This document shows positions 46,044 through 56,697 of a DNA stretch of 64,000 nt, one piece after another (positions within the stretch are counted from its first letter, which is position 1; each line of letters opens with the position of its first letter). Both the position numbers and the translations under genes were made by a program. Below the pieces are notes generated by a model. That model was not told the DNA's origin. It was given only the letters and a program-made list of their open reading frames with translations, and searched no databases. Source of the DNA: Gautieria morchelliformis (Eukaryota > Basidiomycota > Agaricomycetes > Gomphales > Gomphaceae); contig WHVA01000141.1 in NCBI GenBank assembly GCA_015179125.1, positions 1 to 64,000 on the forward strand, in the 5' to 3' direction.

Positions 46044-48340
46044 TCAGTCGAGAAAAGGGAGTGGGGAAATCGGGCGATGCGCGTGTATGCACGCGGCGTC
46101 AGTCCAGGGCTGTCGACATGTTTCGGGTTTCATAACACACCCTCTCAAGTATGTCTGACTCCCAAGCCATTGAGGAGGTTGCACAGGGATGAGCCGGATC
46201 GTCGTGAGTCTGATGGTAGGTGAATATGTCTCATTGAAATCTAGTCCGGGGATCTGTGAGAAGCCCTGAGCGACAAGTCGGGATTTGAACTTGTCAACTT
46301 GTCCCAGATTGTCCCATTTGACGCGATACGTCCACTGGCAGCCGATAATGTTGACGCCGACGGGCCGCTCTACTAGTGTCCAGGTGTGGTACCCCATCAG
46401 GGTGTCGTACTCAACTTCCATGCTGGCTGTCCACTCTGGTGCGCTAGCCGAATTCATCGCGTCCCTGTAGTTGGCCGGTTCGTCGTCCGCTAGTACGACG
46501 AACGCGGACTCGGTTGCTTCCAGGTCAGTGATTCCGTGGGCAAAGGCTATCATTTCAACGTACAGTGCATGCTGACGCTTCCCTCGACCATAGGACTGGT
46601 TTTCGGGGTCGAGCCACGGCCCCCTCTCGAATCTTTTGGCACGAGGACGGCGGACCCTTCCTCATCATCCTTCACCTCGACTTGTGCCTCACTCTCCACC
46701 TCTCTTCCACCGTTCCTTCCTCGCCTTCTCCGTCGTGGCCCCCCCCCTCGAGGTGAAGCGGCAGCTCGTGATCATCGGTCCATTCGGGTACGGATTGGAT
46801 GAATGTGGTGAGTGAGTCCTTGATCCAGAGATTGGGGGTGTCATCGTCATCAGTGGTGTATATAGTGACTCGTTCAATGTGGCTGGACTCATCAAATATG
46901 ACGTCCCTTGCCTTGAGAATCGTGTGAGTCTGTGGGACCCAGACTTTGTAGGCCTTCGAATCGTTGAAGTAGCCTATGAATATCCCCTCGACCGATCTGT
47001 ACTGACCTTTTCTTCTGATGGCTTTAGGGATCAGGGCCCAACACTTGCATCCATAGGTATGTAGCCATTCGATGCTTGGTTTCTTCTCCCAGAATGCCTC
47101 GTAGGGAGATATACTGAGTCGATGGTGTAGGACGCGATTTCTAACGAAGTTCACCGTATGGATCGCCGATACCCAAAATCTGCTTGTCAGATCTGAGTCG
47201 TGCTGGAGGGTGAGCGCTCCCTCTTGCAGCGTGCGGTTGTACCTCTCTGCTATGCCATTGTGCTCTGGGGTGTAGGGTGAGGTGGTCTCGTGCACAATAC
47301 CGAGCTTACTACAGATGAGTGCGAACTCCTTTCCTACATACTCGCCGCCGTTATCTGATCTGATCTTTTTCATGTTGGCCCCCTTCTGACGCAGCAGCCA
47401 CGCCATATAGCGCTTGAACAACTCGGCGACGGTACTGCACTCCTTGTTCTTAAGGAAGTCGATGCTGGCTAATCTCGTCTTTAGGTCCACCCAGGTAATG
47501 AAATACCTGTATCCGCCGACGGACAATTCGAAGGGGCCGCAAACATCGGACACCGTGATGTCCCCGATGTTGTCGGGCAGGTCCTCGATCTTCCGGAAGG
47601 GTGCGCGGGTTCATTTCCCATGCGGGCAATCGGCGCACTGGGAAATGGGGCCATGATGGATGTCGGGCGAGAATTTCTTTGCTGTTTTGAGCCTGCGCAT
47701 AGACTCTAACATAGAGTAACTTGTGTGTGCAAGCCTGTGGTGCCACAGGACGATCTCGGCCGGTTCGGAGGAGTATCGAGCGTGCTCAGGTGGGACAGTG
47801 GGAGAGGGCCATGTAAGTGAACAGATTGTTGATCTTGGAACCGTAGGCGAGGATCCGACCGTTGTGTGCCAGGGATGAGTCGTTCTTCCTGAATATCACA
47901 TCAACATTTGAGCCCGTCATATGCCCGACGGATAGCAGGTTTGTCTGTAGCCTGGGGACGTATATGACATCGGTCAGGATGATAGGTACGTCGGGAAGAT
48001 CGAAGTGCGGGTCTGACACAATATTGATGTGTATAGTGCCTCTTTTGTCAGCTGTGAAGGCGTCCCCGCTCGCGGTCTCAATGGTTACAGGGGTGATATC
48101 GTGGATCGATGTGAACAAGTCCAGGTTGCCAGACAGATGGCTGGAGGCAGCGGAGTCGATGAGCCAGGTATGGGAGTCTACGATCATGGACGTCAAAGCA
48201 ACGGTGTGTGCGGCAGTCACTATTCTGGGTACAATTTCATGTGATACCTCTAGTGCGTTGGCAACCATGATAGAATGGTATGGGGGTGGTACGGTGGACG
48301 ACGGTATATGAGAATCGTGGACAGCTTGAGCGAGCATTCA
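46044..48340 (-). pseudogene. pol: Ty1/copia B-type element, protease to RT start
   Basis: Minus strand: protease 48337-47786 (WLIDSAASSHLSG; LLSVGHMTGSNVDVIFRKND), then integrase with an open frame 47553-46672. The integrase has MSDVCGPFELSVGGYRYF, RSDNGGEYVGKEF and EHNGIAERYNRTLQ as its D-D-E landmarks, and ends in the usual IFIGYFNDSKAYKVW block. RT begins near 46480 (NSASAPEWTASMEVEYDTLM, WTYRVKWDNLGQVDKFKSRLVAQGF) and is cut after YSPTIRLTTIRLI near 46205. The palm and RNase H are gone. The protease tail closely resembles the copia at 10.1 kb, so they are one family. The integrase frame is the longest intact one outside copia A. Confidence 0.9.
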
Positions 48341-48580
48341 CAATGCTGTGATAGGATGCGTGGAACCTGGTAAATGGTGCCTCTTCCTCTTGGGCTGACA
48401 TGTTTACCCGTGAAATCGAAAGGACATAAAAACGGGTAAATTCAGATCTAGAACTCGTTTCGCAGAAAATAATTTCTGCTCAGAGAAGCGAAGATTGACT
48501 CTAGAATGGACGGCAAAGAAGACTATAACAAAGCGCCCACTCTCCATGTTCTTCGTCTGTCCGGCCATCTGTGCCACCGT

Positions 48581-49726
48581 TGTAAAAAAGCGAAGTTATA
48601 GGAGCCTTACAACAAGCCTGATAAGCCTGATAAGCCTAACAAACACCCCAGCAGGTCTGGGGATGTGTGGTGAGTGCACAAGATGAGATTATACAGCTAG
48701 ATACATCATACCTGGGGATGTGTGGTGAGTGCACAAGATAAAGGGGCACTCTCCCACACTCCCCAGCTGTTAGCTGGCGCTTTTTGGCTTATGTAAGCAG
48801 GCCAAAAAGCGCAGATACAAAGCAAAGAGTCAACAAGAAGTCACTAACTACTGGATAGAAAAATACCAAGAAAATTAGAGGAAATGTAGAATGGATAGGG
48901 CTTCTAATATCACCATTCAACACTCCCACCTGATAATAGAGCTCTGCATTCCTACATCTCACAGCCTTTCAAGGAATGTCGCCTCAATCACTTCCAGCTC
49001 CTCCAATGTCCTCATCCGCAGCATCTCAAACCGCTCCTCTTCTAAAGCTCCCAAGTCTACAGCAGGAGTCACCTCTTCCACCCTCGGCATATCAGTCTTC
49101 ATCCACTGTCGCAAAATCCCCGTTGCCCATAAGAACATGGCATGCCACCGATTCTTAATGCAAACTTGTGGTGTGAGTGGTATGAATGATATATGACTGC
49201 CTGAATGAGCAGTGTCGCAAGGAGATGATGGTAGGGTGTCGAAGCCGGGTGGTAGAAGGTCTGAATTGGACTGGGCAGTGATCGGCGACAAGTGTACTGG
49301 TGAGGGATATGTGATAGAAGGAGGTGGCGATGGTTGGATGAAACTGATGGAATTGGGAGTAGATGGGCGCGCTGAGAGGCACATGGATATGCTGATTGCA
49401 AATGTACAGCGTTGGTAAAGATAAAACAAGGTTTGGCGCAGTCTGAAAATAATTAGCAACTGTAAACTTTATTTACCGCTCCAGGCGCTAAACAATGCTC
49501 AGTGCAAATCATTATAGCATTAGTCCTAGCATTTTCCTGCAGCGTTCAACCTTGACCTTTGTCAACGACTTTGTCAACATGTCTGCTGGCATCTCATCGG
49601 TGGGAATGTGAGCAACTGAGATTTTTCCTTTGGTGACCACATCTCTCAGCCAGTAGAAGCGCAAGTCTAGTTGCTTGAGTCTCCCGTGGTGTTCAGGATT
49701 CTTAGCAACTTGAACTGCTGACTGGT
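48581..49726 (-). mobile_element. Copia A 3' fragment with LTR (copy f)
   Basis: LTR 48581-48922, then the purine tract complement CTCCCACCT, the accessory ORF, and the end of RNase H (QSAVQVAKNPEHHGRLKQLD, then PTDEMPADMLTKSLTKVKVE), cut at 49726 where the truncated 5' LTR of the plus-strand copy begins. The RNase H end here is intact at PTDEMPADMLTK, where the other two copies have a short deletion, so this copy preserves the ancestral state. Confidence 0.88.
48959..49381 (-). CDS. Copia A accessory ORF, intact copy 1 (140 codons)
   Basis: Lies between the pol stop and the 3' LTR, in the same direction as pol. From the ATG at 49381 (MCLSARPSTPNSISF) it encodes a Pro/Ser-rich N-terminal half and a more ordered C-terminal half (HAMFLWATGILRQWMKTDMP, then an acidic helix-like EEERFEMLRMRTLEELEVIE). 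No signal peptide or membrane segment is evident. A nearly identical frame is at 60546-60124; the third copy (56.2-56.66 kb) is frameshifted by a 5-bp insertion. Function unknown. Conservation could reflect recent common origin rather than selection. It could be a captured host fragment. Confidence 0.45.
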   Translation of the reverse strand, partial: CLSARPSTPNSISFIQPSPPPSITYPSPVHLSPITAQSNSDLLPPGFDTLPSSPCDTAHSGSHISFIPLTPQVCIKNRWHAMFLWATGILRQWMKTDMPRVEEVTPAVDLGALEEERFEMLRMRTLEELEVIEATFLERL

Positions 49727-49877
49727 TTACATAAGCCAAAAAGCGCCAGCTAACAGCTTGGGAGTGTGGGAGAGTGCCCCTTATCTTGTGCACTCACCAC
49801 ACATCCCCAGACCTGCTGGGGTGTTTGTTAGGCTTATCAGGCTTGTTGTAAGGCTCCTATAACTTCGCTTTTTTACA
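49727..49877 (+). mobile_element. Truncated 5' LTR of copia A (copy g)
   Basis: Only the last 150 bp of the roughly 290-bp LTR (from ACATAAGCC to TTTTTTACA) remain; the first half is missing at the junction with the minus-strand fragment. Confidence 0.88.
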
Positions 49878-50688
49878 GGTTATGGGTCCCGGCCTTTAAA
49901 CTGCCCTACAGGACAATCTAAAGCCTTATCAGACACCTCCTGCACCTCCTACACCTCCTCTGTCATTGCTGCCACCCTTGGTCCTCATTTATCCCCTCAG
50001 ATTTCGCCTCAGGACCCCCTGATAAGCTCCTAGGACCTCTGATAGTGTCACCAATCGCTTCAGCACCTCCACATCCACCCAGGACACCTCCCAGGACCTC
50101 CATCCATCTTTTGTGCCCTTATCAGCCTCCTCATTGCCTGCATTTTCGTACTTTTTGGACCCCATCCTCCAACCGCTTATCTGGGCGCTTATTTGGATCG
50201 CTAGGGGGGTAGTTGACGCTCCTGAGAAGGTCTGGGTCCAAGATTTGAGGGATTAGCTTGAAGGGTTAGGCTGCAAAGGTCAAATCTTGAATTTGTGCTC
50301 ATCTTGCTGTTCTGAACACTTTGGCAAATTTCGCTTCCCTGAGCCTCCACTGGTGCGCTGATAGGCGCCTCCCACTTGTCCAAGACTAAGTGAAGGGCGT
50401 TTGTTCGTTTGGTCCAATTAATTTGTCATTTGGATCAAATCCTGGCCGGCAATTCACATTTTCTCCGCCATTCCCTCACTTGCAACCCATTTCTTCCCTT
50501 TGATTTTAGGTCCTTGTGTCGTCTCTGACACTGCTGTGTTATAGATTTGAACTGTTGGGGGTGTTCTCTCTGTTGAGTCACCTTTTATCTCACCTAACAA
50601 TATCCTGGTAGTCATCCCAGTGAGTTGGGGAGTGTCACAACTGCTCGTCTTTCAGTTATTAGTGTTAGTTGAGTCTTGCAAGTGCCTC
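49878..50688 (+). promoter_or_regulatory. Copia A leader with putative primer-binding site
   Basis: Directly after the LTR CA comes GGTTATGGGTCCCGG, the place of a tRNA primer-binding site; I cannot name the tRNA. The 810-nt leader has no ATG frame with domains. It is conserved with 36645-36200, which supports the leader being part of the element. Confidence 0.6.
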
Positions 50689-52166
50689 ATGGGAAAGGAT
50701 GACCGTGTCACTAAACTTGGGGAGGGAAATTATAATACATGGGTGGGAGAGATGCGTGCATTGCTTATGACCAAAGAGGTCTGGAGTCTGGTCAAGGGAG
50801 AATATACTCAGCCTGGCGTCTCAGATATGGCAGAGTTAAAGTCCTGGAGAAAGGACAGGGATATTGCAGCGGGACAGATATATCTGGCCTTGGAAGCGTC
50901 TCAGAAAGTCCATGTCAAGGGCTTGGAGGAGGATCCTGTGCAGATGTGGCGCAAACTGGAGTCTGTGCACCTCCAGAAGCGTCCTGCCACCAGGTTTAAT
51001 GCTTTGGATGCGTTGTTCAGCATCAGGAAACAGGATGATGAGACGCTCAATGCTCTCATGACCAGAGTTGATGACGCCATAAACAAGGTTCAGGATTTGC
51101 GTCCACCCAACTTCACCATTGATGACATGGACGGAGAACTGGCTGCTATGGCACTCATCAGGGCACTCCCTGAGGAGTATACTGCCTTCAAATCTGCCCT
51201 CATGTTGCTTCCTCAGTTTGACTATCAGACTGTCAAAGAAGCTATGATCTTGGAACAGCAGAACCGTGCTCCACGTGGCACTGATTCTACTACTACTATT
51301 GCCATGAAATCTGCTCAGATTGCCCAGACTCCACAGTCATCCTCTACCTGCGACTTCTGCTCTAGATCGGGCCACACGTTAGAAACTTGCTTCAAATATA
51401 GGGATGCAAAGTGTCAGGCTGAGCAGGAGGCCAAGGAGAGGAAGGCTAAGAAGAAAGACAAGGGGAAGAAGAAGCCAGAGCAGGCCAAGCAGGCTGAGCA
51501 GGAGGAGGAAGCTAGCCAGGTGGAATTTGCAGGCAATGCAAGTATCTCTCTCCCAGATCCCACTAGTCCCACAAATGCCCTCATTGTCGAGGCGAGTGCT
51601 GACTGGACTGCAGACACAGGTGCCTCTTCACATATGACACCTCATCGTCACTGGTTCACCACTTACCAACCCCTTGAAATACCCATTCGTCTTGCAGATG
51701 GCCAAACCATCCATTCAGCGGGGGTTGGATCTGTGAGGTTTAAGCCAGTTGTAAATGGACTACCTAAGCGTCTGCTGGAATTTGAAAGAGTCTTGCCATG
51801 TCCCCCTTCTGAGAAGTAACCTCCTGTCTGTCTTGTATTTAACTCGACATAAACATTTCCATGTGTCTATTGTGGGAGACAAGATGTTGTTCAATCGGCA
51901 AGGCAACCTCCTCTTCACTGCCACAGTAACTGGAAACAATACAGCCCACTTAGATGGTCTCACACAGCCAATGACAGAATTTGCCGGGCTGATCAGCACA
52001 TGTCCTCTGGACATAACATTATGGCACCGTCGTTTTGGACACTTGAACTTTCCTGATGTCCATCATGTGGTGTCAAAGGAGCTGGTCACTGGTCTGACTA
52101 TCAAGTCACAGGCAACGCCAGACCCCATCTGTGAGCCCTGCCTTGCAGGGAAACAACATTGGGTAG
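50689..52166 (+). pseudogene. gag-pol: Copia A gag, protease and pre-integrase
   Basis: The ATG at 50689 (MGKDDRVTKLGEGNYNTW) opens a 376-codon frame to 51819. It has a UBN2-type gag (QIYLALEASQKVHVKGLEE; RKLESVHLQKRPATRFNAL), a zinc knuckle CDFCSRSGHTLETC (about 51352-51393), a Lys-rich linker, and the aspartic protease active site DTGASSHM (about 51612-51640). A one-base deletion near 51795 ends this frame. The next frame (to 52166) continues with LLRSNLLSVLYL, WHRRFGHLNF and the CEPCLAGKQH zinc-binding end of pre-integrase, stopping exactly at the LTR C insertion. The gag would form the particle; the protease would cut the polyprotein. The frameshift makes pol expression impossible without it being repaired. 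Confidence 0.9.
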
Positions 52167-52333
52167 TGTTAGGGATCGTCCACAAAGTAGCTACCTATTT
52201 ATGAACATTTACTAGGTAGTTAATTAGTTTCAAACGTCCTCAAGGAAGGTTGTATTAATATTTCTATGCTACACTCACATTGGGTCCACAAGATACAACA
52301 ATCTCTTGATAGTTTAGCTAAGAATCCCCCACG

Positions 52334-52565
52334 GTCACATGACTATCACATGACCTCAAAACAGCTCAAAGTCACCTGATCATCCACAGTCACCTGACAA
52401 TCACCTGACCTCAAAGTCACCTGATTATCTACAGTCACCTGACAATCACCTGACCTCAAAGTCACTTGATTATCTACGGTCACCTGACAATCACATGACA
52501 CAGTCACATGACCTCAATCCAGCATGAAGTCACATGACTTTCCTTCGTCACATGATAATCACATG
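52334..52565 (+). promoter_or_regulatory. Array of 15 TCACNTGA octamers in LTR C
   Basis: Fifteen matches to TCACNTGA in about 230 bp: seven TCACATGA, seven TCACCTGA and one TCACTTGA, most followed by C or T. Several lie in a repeated block of about 45 bp (AGTCACCTGACAATCACCTG...). The core CANNTG is an E-box; TCACGTGA-type sites are bound by fungal bHLH factors (family knowledge). The array sits about 200 bp upstream of the TATA box, where an upstream activating region would be. Confidence 0.85.
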
Positions 52566-52767
52566 AGCGTGGGAGTTTCTTACATACTCTTAGCTTTACT
52601 GTCACAGAGCTGTGACTGTAACCCAATATAGCAATAGAACCTTCCACAGCCTTCCAATAGTTTCCAAACCTTTCCTGAAGCTTCTCTAAGCTTCCACAAG
52701 GTTCTTCACAGTAGTAGAAGCCTCTACAAGGTTCCTGGCAATAGTTACATAAGCTAGATGGATGCAG

Positions 52768-52776
52768 TATAAATAG
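52768..52776 (+). promoter_or_regulatory. TATA box of LTR C (TATAAATAG)
   Basis: A strong TATA match about 200 bp after the octamer array and upstream of the hairpin region. Confidence 0.7.
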
Positions 52777-53098
52777 CCTGCAGTTTTAGCAGTGAAGCAA
52801 TCAATCATCTTTCACCCAAACCACTCATACCTTGAGTAACTGAAGTGTGACTTCAACACAGCCTTGTACCGAAGTACTGGCTCACTGACTTGGCTACAGT
52901 CTAAGATTGCAGCAACTCTGATTGGCTCTGAGAAATACAAGAGTGCTCTATTTTAATTGCAGGCTCTGACTAATCGCGCTGCGAACAGCAACATTACTAA
53001 GAGTAACTGATTAGTAATCCTGTACCATTAGATGCCACTCTGAGCAGTGATCTAATAGACTTGGTTATTAGTTATTCAATTCACACAATAGATTATTA

Positions 53099-53279
53099 AC
53101 TTAACTCTGAGTTAAGTGGGTTCATAGCCTTTTGAGTAATTGATCTTTCTTGATCAATCAACGCACTGCAGATATTAACCTAACTCAGGGTAAGTGAGTT
53201 AATATCCTACGTTTGTTGAGTTGGAAAACCAGAAAAGCCACAAGAATAGTGACATACTTGAACTGAGGAAGAGTTCAAG
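53099..53279 (+). other. Four successive hairpins in the transcribed part of LTR C
   Basis: 53099-53117 (ACTTAACTC/GAGTTAAGT, 9 bp, 1-nt loop), 53139-53158 (ATTGATC/GATCAAT), 53171-53206 (GATATTAAC/GTTAATATC, with inner pairing) and 53257-53279 (CTTGAACT/AGTTCAAG). All stems are perfect. They lie some 320-510 nt after the TATA box, so they would be in RNA. Confidence 0.75.
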
Positions 53280-53647
53280 CGCAGAACTATCTTTTCACGT
53301 CTTGGGGATTATTGTTGTCTTTAATTCACTCGACCCGCGGTCCTAAGACTCTAGGTAGCTTTCCCCTTAAAGTATCTGGACCCTTGGACGCCTAATAACA
53401 TTCTTTGACCTCACAAAGTATTGCACAATCTAAGAACTACACGTGTTCAGTTAAATCTCTATTGCTACACTTCCTGTACCAATACTGATTCTGATTGTTC
53501 ACCGGAGTATAATTTCTTAATTGGGTTCTCCGTTAAAATAGTTTCGAAGCTTGCGTGTGCTTGTAAAGTCAAATCTCTGATTGAACTTTAGAATTGTGTT
53601 TAACACCACAGTTTTACGTTTAGTTCAACGGGTTCCAAAACAGGTAG

Positions 53648-54275
53648 TAAACAAGACAGCAAACTTCCATGCTACTGAACCACTTGTTCTTATCCATTCT
53701 GACCTCCATGGTCCCATGCCTGTCACACAAGATGGTTACCGGTATTGGATTACCTTCATCGATGATGCCACCAGGCTATGGGTGGTCATCAAGCTGAAGG
53801 CAAAGTCAGATGCATTTGATGCATTCAAGCGGTTCAAGGCATATGTGGAGAATGCCACGTCTCAGAAGATAAAGACATTGCGAGATGACAAGGGAGGAGA
53901 GTACATATCCACAGAATTTGACATGTTCTTAGCTACTGCTGGAATTGCACGCCAGCACACTGTGCGGAATGAACCCCATCAGAATGGGGTAGCAGAGCGT
54001 GTTAACAGGACTCTCCAACAGCAGGCCTTGCCATGCTTATGGAATCTCACCTTCCAACTTCCTTCTGGAGTTATGCTGTGCCAGCCCTGGTCCATGTGAG
54101 AAATAGGTCCCCCACATCTGCATTGCAGGGAGAAATTCCCTACACTGCGTTTTATGGACATAAACCAGATGTCTCTCATTTACGGGTCTTTGGGTGCACA
54201 GCATATGTTCATGTCCAGAAGGACAAGCGCAAACCTCTTGGTTCTCATACCGAGAAATGTGTCTTTATTGGCTAT
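53648..54275 (+). pseudogene. pol: Copia A integrase core
   Basis: Continues the frame broken by LTR C: ATEPLVLIHSDLHGPM (first Asp), LRDDKGGEYISTEF (second Asp) and NGVAERVNRTL (Glu) give the D-D-E triad. A frameshift near 54030 moves to a second frame (LMESHLPTSFWSYAV, LRVFGCTAYVHVQKD) ending at KCVFIGY. There the sequence flips into the inverted block. Integrase would join element DNA to the chromosome. Confidence 0.9.
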
Positions 54276-54649
54276 CGCTCTCGCAAAGGATACCTTCTCA
54301 TTGGAGGTGGAGGTGTAACTCCCTCAGAGTCTGAGTCTGAGTCTGAGTGAGAATCATCCAAGCCATCACTGGGGTCAGGAGAGACAGCTTCTGGAGGCTC
54401 TGGGAGAGGTGCAGGAACAGCTCCCACCTGATTAGGTATATCTCCCACCTTTTCCTGTACCTCTACCTGAGGTGGACGTCGCTCCACTTCAATAGTAGTA
54501 GATGGTCCTGGAGGGGGAACTTCTGGGAGTGGTGGGTGGGTTTTCCTTGTTAGACCTGGGAAGATACGCTCATCAAATTCAGCAGTGTTGCTGATTATAA
54601 CCTTCCTGGTCAGAGGATTATAGAACATCCACCGTTTATACTCGGCAGG
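54276..54649 (-). other. Inverted 374-bp block within copia A pol
   Basis: The normal continuation of KCVFIGY in this family is PAEYKRWMFYNPLTRKV..., and that sequence is present but on the minus strand, open from 54648 to 54272. It runs through an acidic Pro/Ser linker to YPLRER. Forward sequence resumes at TWKLAKL-like residues before LPAGRKAIGSRWVF. The part between YPLRER and that point is missing, so inversion was accompanied by deletion. The same block with the same borders is in the other arm (62131-62504). Confidence 0.88.
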
Positions 54650-56100
54650 AAACTTGCCAAACTGCCCGCAGGCAGAAAGGCAATTGGGAGTCGATGGGTG
54701 TTTCTCATCAAGCGAAAAGCCGTTAGGTCCATTGATCGCTACAAAGGAAGGTTGGTAGCCAAAGGATACGCCCAGAGGCCTGGCTTCGACTACACTGAGA
54801 CGTTCACATCCACTGCCAAATGGGGTGCATTGCGTGCTGTGCTTGCAATGGCCGCCATTGAAGATATGGAGCTCGAGAGCATCGATATCTCATCTGCATA
54901 CCTAAATGGAGAGCTTGATCAGGAAGTTTACATGGAGCAACCAGAGGGGTTCCACCAGGGTGCTTATGATGATTTCCTCAAGCTTCTCAAAGGTATCTAT
55001 GGTCTGAAGCAATCTGGGAGAATCTGGCATCAGAAGCTTGATAAAGAGCTGCGGGAAATGGACTTTGTCAAAGTGAGGTGTGACCATAGCATTTGGGTGT
55101 ACCAGAAGGGTGATGATAAGGTCATCATCCCAGTCTTTGTGGATGATTTGACCATTGCATCCAAGTCCAAGGAAGCCATGCGGCATGTGAAGGATGACCT
55201 GAAGAAGCGCTTTAAACTTAGGGACCTCGGTCCTACGTCTTTCCTCCTTGGAGTTTCCATTGAGAGGGACCGAGCCAAGCGCACACTCACACTCTCACAG
55301 AAGCAGTATACCTTGGACCTCCTGGAGCGATATGGTCATTCTGATTGCTATAGAGTCTTTACTCCTATGGATCCTGGCTGCAGGCTGTCCACTGAACAGG
55401 CTCCCTCTACACCGGAAGAGGTTGAATTCATGAAAGACAAGCCTTGTATTCATGCAGTGGGATCCTTGCAGTATTTGGCTACTGCAACCCGTCCAGACAT
55501 AGCATATGCGGTGGGAGTATTGGCCAGATTCAACTCCAATCCTGGCATGGCACACTGGACAGCTGTCAAGCACCTCTTCAAATACCTGAAGGGCACCCTT
55601 GACTACAAGCTGACATACAAGCCGGGCTTGACACAGTCAACCCAGCTGTTTACATCATACTCAGATGCAGACCATGGTGGAGACAAAGACTGTGGTAAAT
55701 CCACTGGTGCATATGTGGTTAAAATGGGAACTGGAGCCATCAGTTGGAGAACAAAATTGCAGACCATGGTCACTCTGTCTACCACAGAGGCAGAATACAT
55801 TGCGGCTGTCTCGGCAGGCCAAGAGATCCTTTGGTTGTGAAATTTGTTCACTGAGCTTGGGTGGAAACCTAGAGGTTCCTCCACACTCTTCATTGATAAC
55901 CAGTCAGCAGTTCAAGTTGCTAAGAATCCTGAACACCACGGGAGACTCAAGCAACTAGACTTGCGCTTCTACTGGCTGAGAGATGTGGTCACCGAAGGAA
56001 AAATCTCAGTTGCTCACATGAGATGCCAGCAGACATGTTGACAAAGTTGTTAACAAAGGTCAAGGTTGAACGCTGCAGGAAAATGCTAGGACTAATGCTA
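54650..56100 (+). pseudogene. pol: Copia A reverse transcriptase and RNase H
   Basis: Open from about 54650 to 55840: KAIGSRWVFLIKRKAVRSID, KGYAQRPGFDYTETF, SIDISSAYLNGELDQEVYM, LKGIYGLKQSGRIWHQKL, and the catalytic FVDDLTIASK (Y of YVDD is F). RNase H has YSDADHGGDKDCGKSTGAY and STTEAEYIAAVSAGQEILWL. TGA at 55838-55840 replaces the Arg of the usual WLRN. The frame continues to 56041 with SAVQVAKNPEHHGRLKQLD. A small deletion around VAH/MRCQQT removes the PTDEMPADML block kept at 49.6 kb. RT copies element RNA; RNase H degrades it. Confidence 0.92.
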
Positions 56101-56697
56101 TAATGATTTGCACTGAGCATTGTTTAGCGCCTGGAGCGCTAAATAAAGTTTACAGTTGCTAATTATTTTCAGACTGCGCCAAACCTTGTTTTATCTTTAC
56201 CAACGCTGTACATTTGCAATCAGCATATCCATGTGCCTCTCAGCGCGCCCATCTACTCTCAATTCCATCAGTTTCATCCACCCATTGCCACCTCCTTCTA
56301 TCACATATCCCTCACCAGTACACTTGTCGCCGGTCACTGCCCAGTCCAATTCAGACCTTCTACCACCCGGCTTCGACACCCTACCATCATCTTCTTGCGA
56401 CACTGCTCATTCAGGCTGTCATATATCATTCATACAACTCATACCACAAGTTCGCATTAAGCATCGGTGGCATGCCATGGCATGTTCTTATGGGCAACAG
56501 GGATTTTGCGACGGTGGATGAAGACTGATATGCCGAAGGTGGAAGAGGTGACTCCTGCCGTAGACTTGGGAGTGTTAGAAGAGGAGCGGTTTGAGATGTT
56601 ACTGATGAGGACATTGGAGGAGCTGGAGGTGATTGAGGGGGTGTTCCTTGAAAGGCTGTGAGGTGTAGGAATGCAGAGCTCTATTATCAGGTGGGAG
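56101..56697 (+). pseudogene. Copia A 3' region with frameshifted accessory ORF and purine tract
   Basis: Homologous to 48959-49381 and 60546-60124. ATG near 56234. A 5-bp insertion at the repeated CATGG (about 56470) breaks the frame; the last part resumes at 56467-56658 (MFLWATGILRRWMKTDMPKV to LERL). The AGGTGGGAG tract just before the LTR at 56698 is the likely polypurine tract. From about 56255 on it differs by several percent from the other arm. Confidence 0.75.

Larger units (their letters stand above)
52167..53642 (+). mobile_element. LTR C, 1476 bp solo LTR, target duplication GGTAG
   Basis: Starts TGTTAGGGATCG and ends GGTTCCAAAACA, flanked by GGTAG at 52162-52166 and 53643-53647. 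It splits copia A between GKQH and VVNKTANFHATEPL. It carries a TCACNTGA array, a TATA box (52768-52776) and, downstream of that, four hairpins. The length and promoter organisation fit an LTR with a long U3 and U5. The terminal 13 bases match LTR D. The mirror copy in the other arm starts at 63138 and runs off the window. Confidence 0.92.

Noticed and set aside
52377-52500. CRISPR-like spacing of the TCACCTGA repeats
   Set aside because: Repeats are too short and irregular, spacers are not unique, and the genome is eukaryotic.
54272-54628. Minus-strand 118-codon frame in the 54-kb region as a separate antisense gene
   Set aside because: It is the copia A linker between integrase and RT, placed on the minus strand by an internal inversion.
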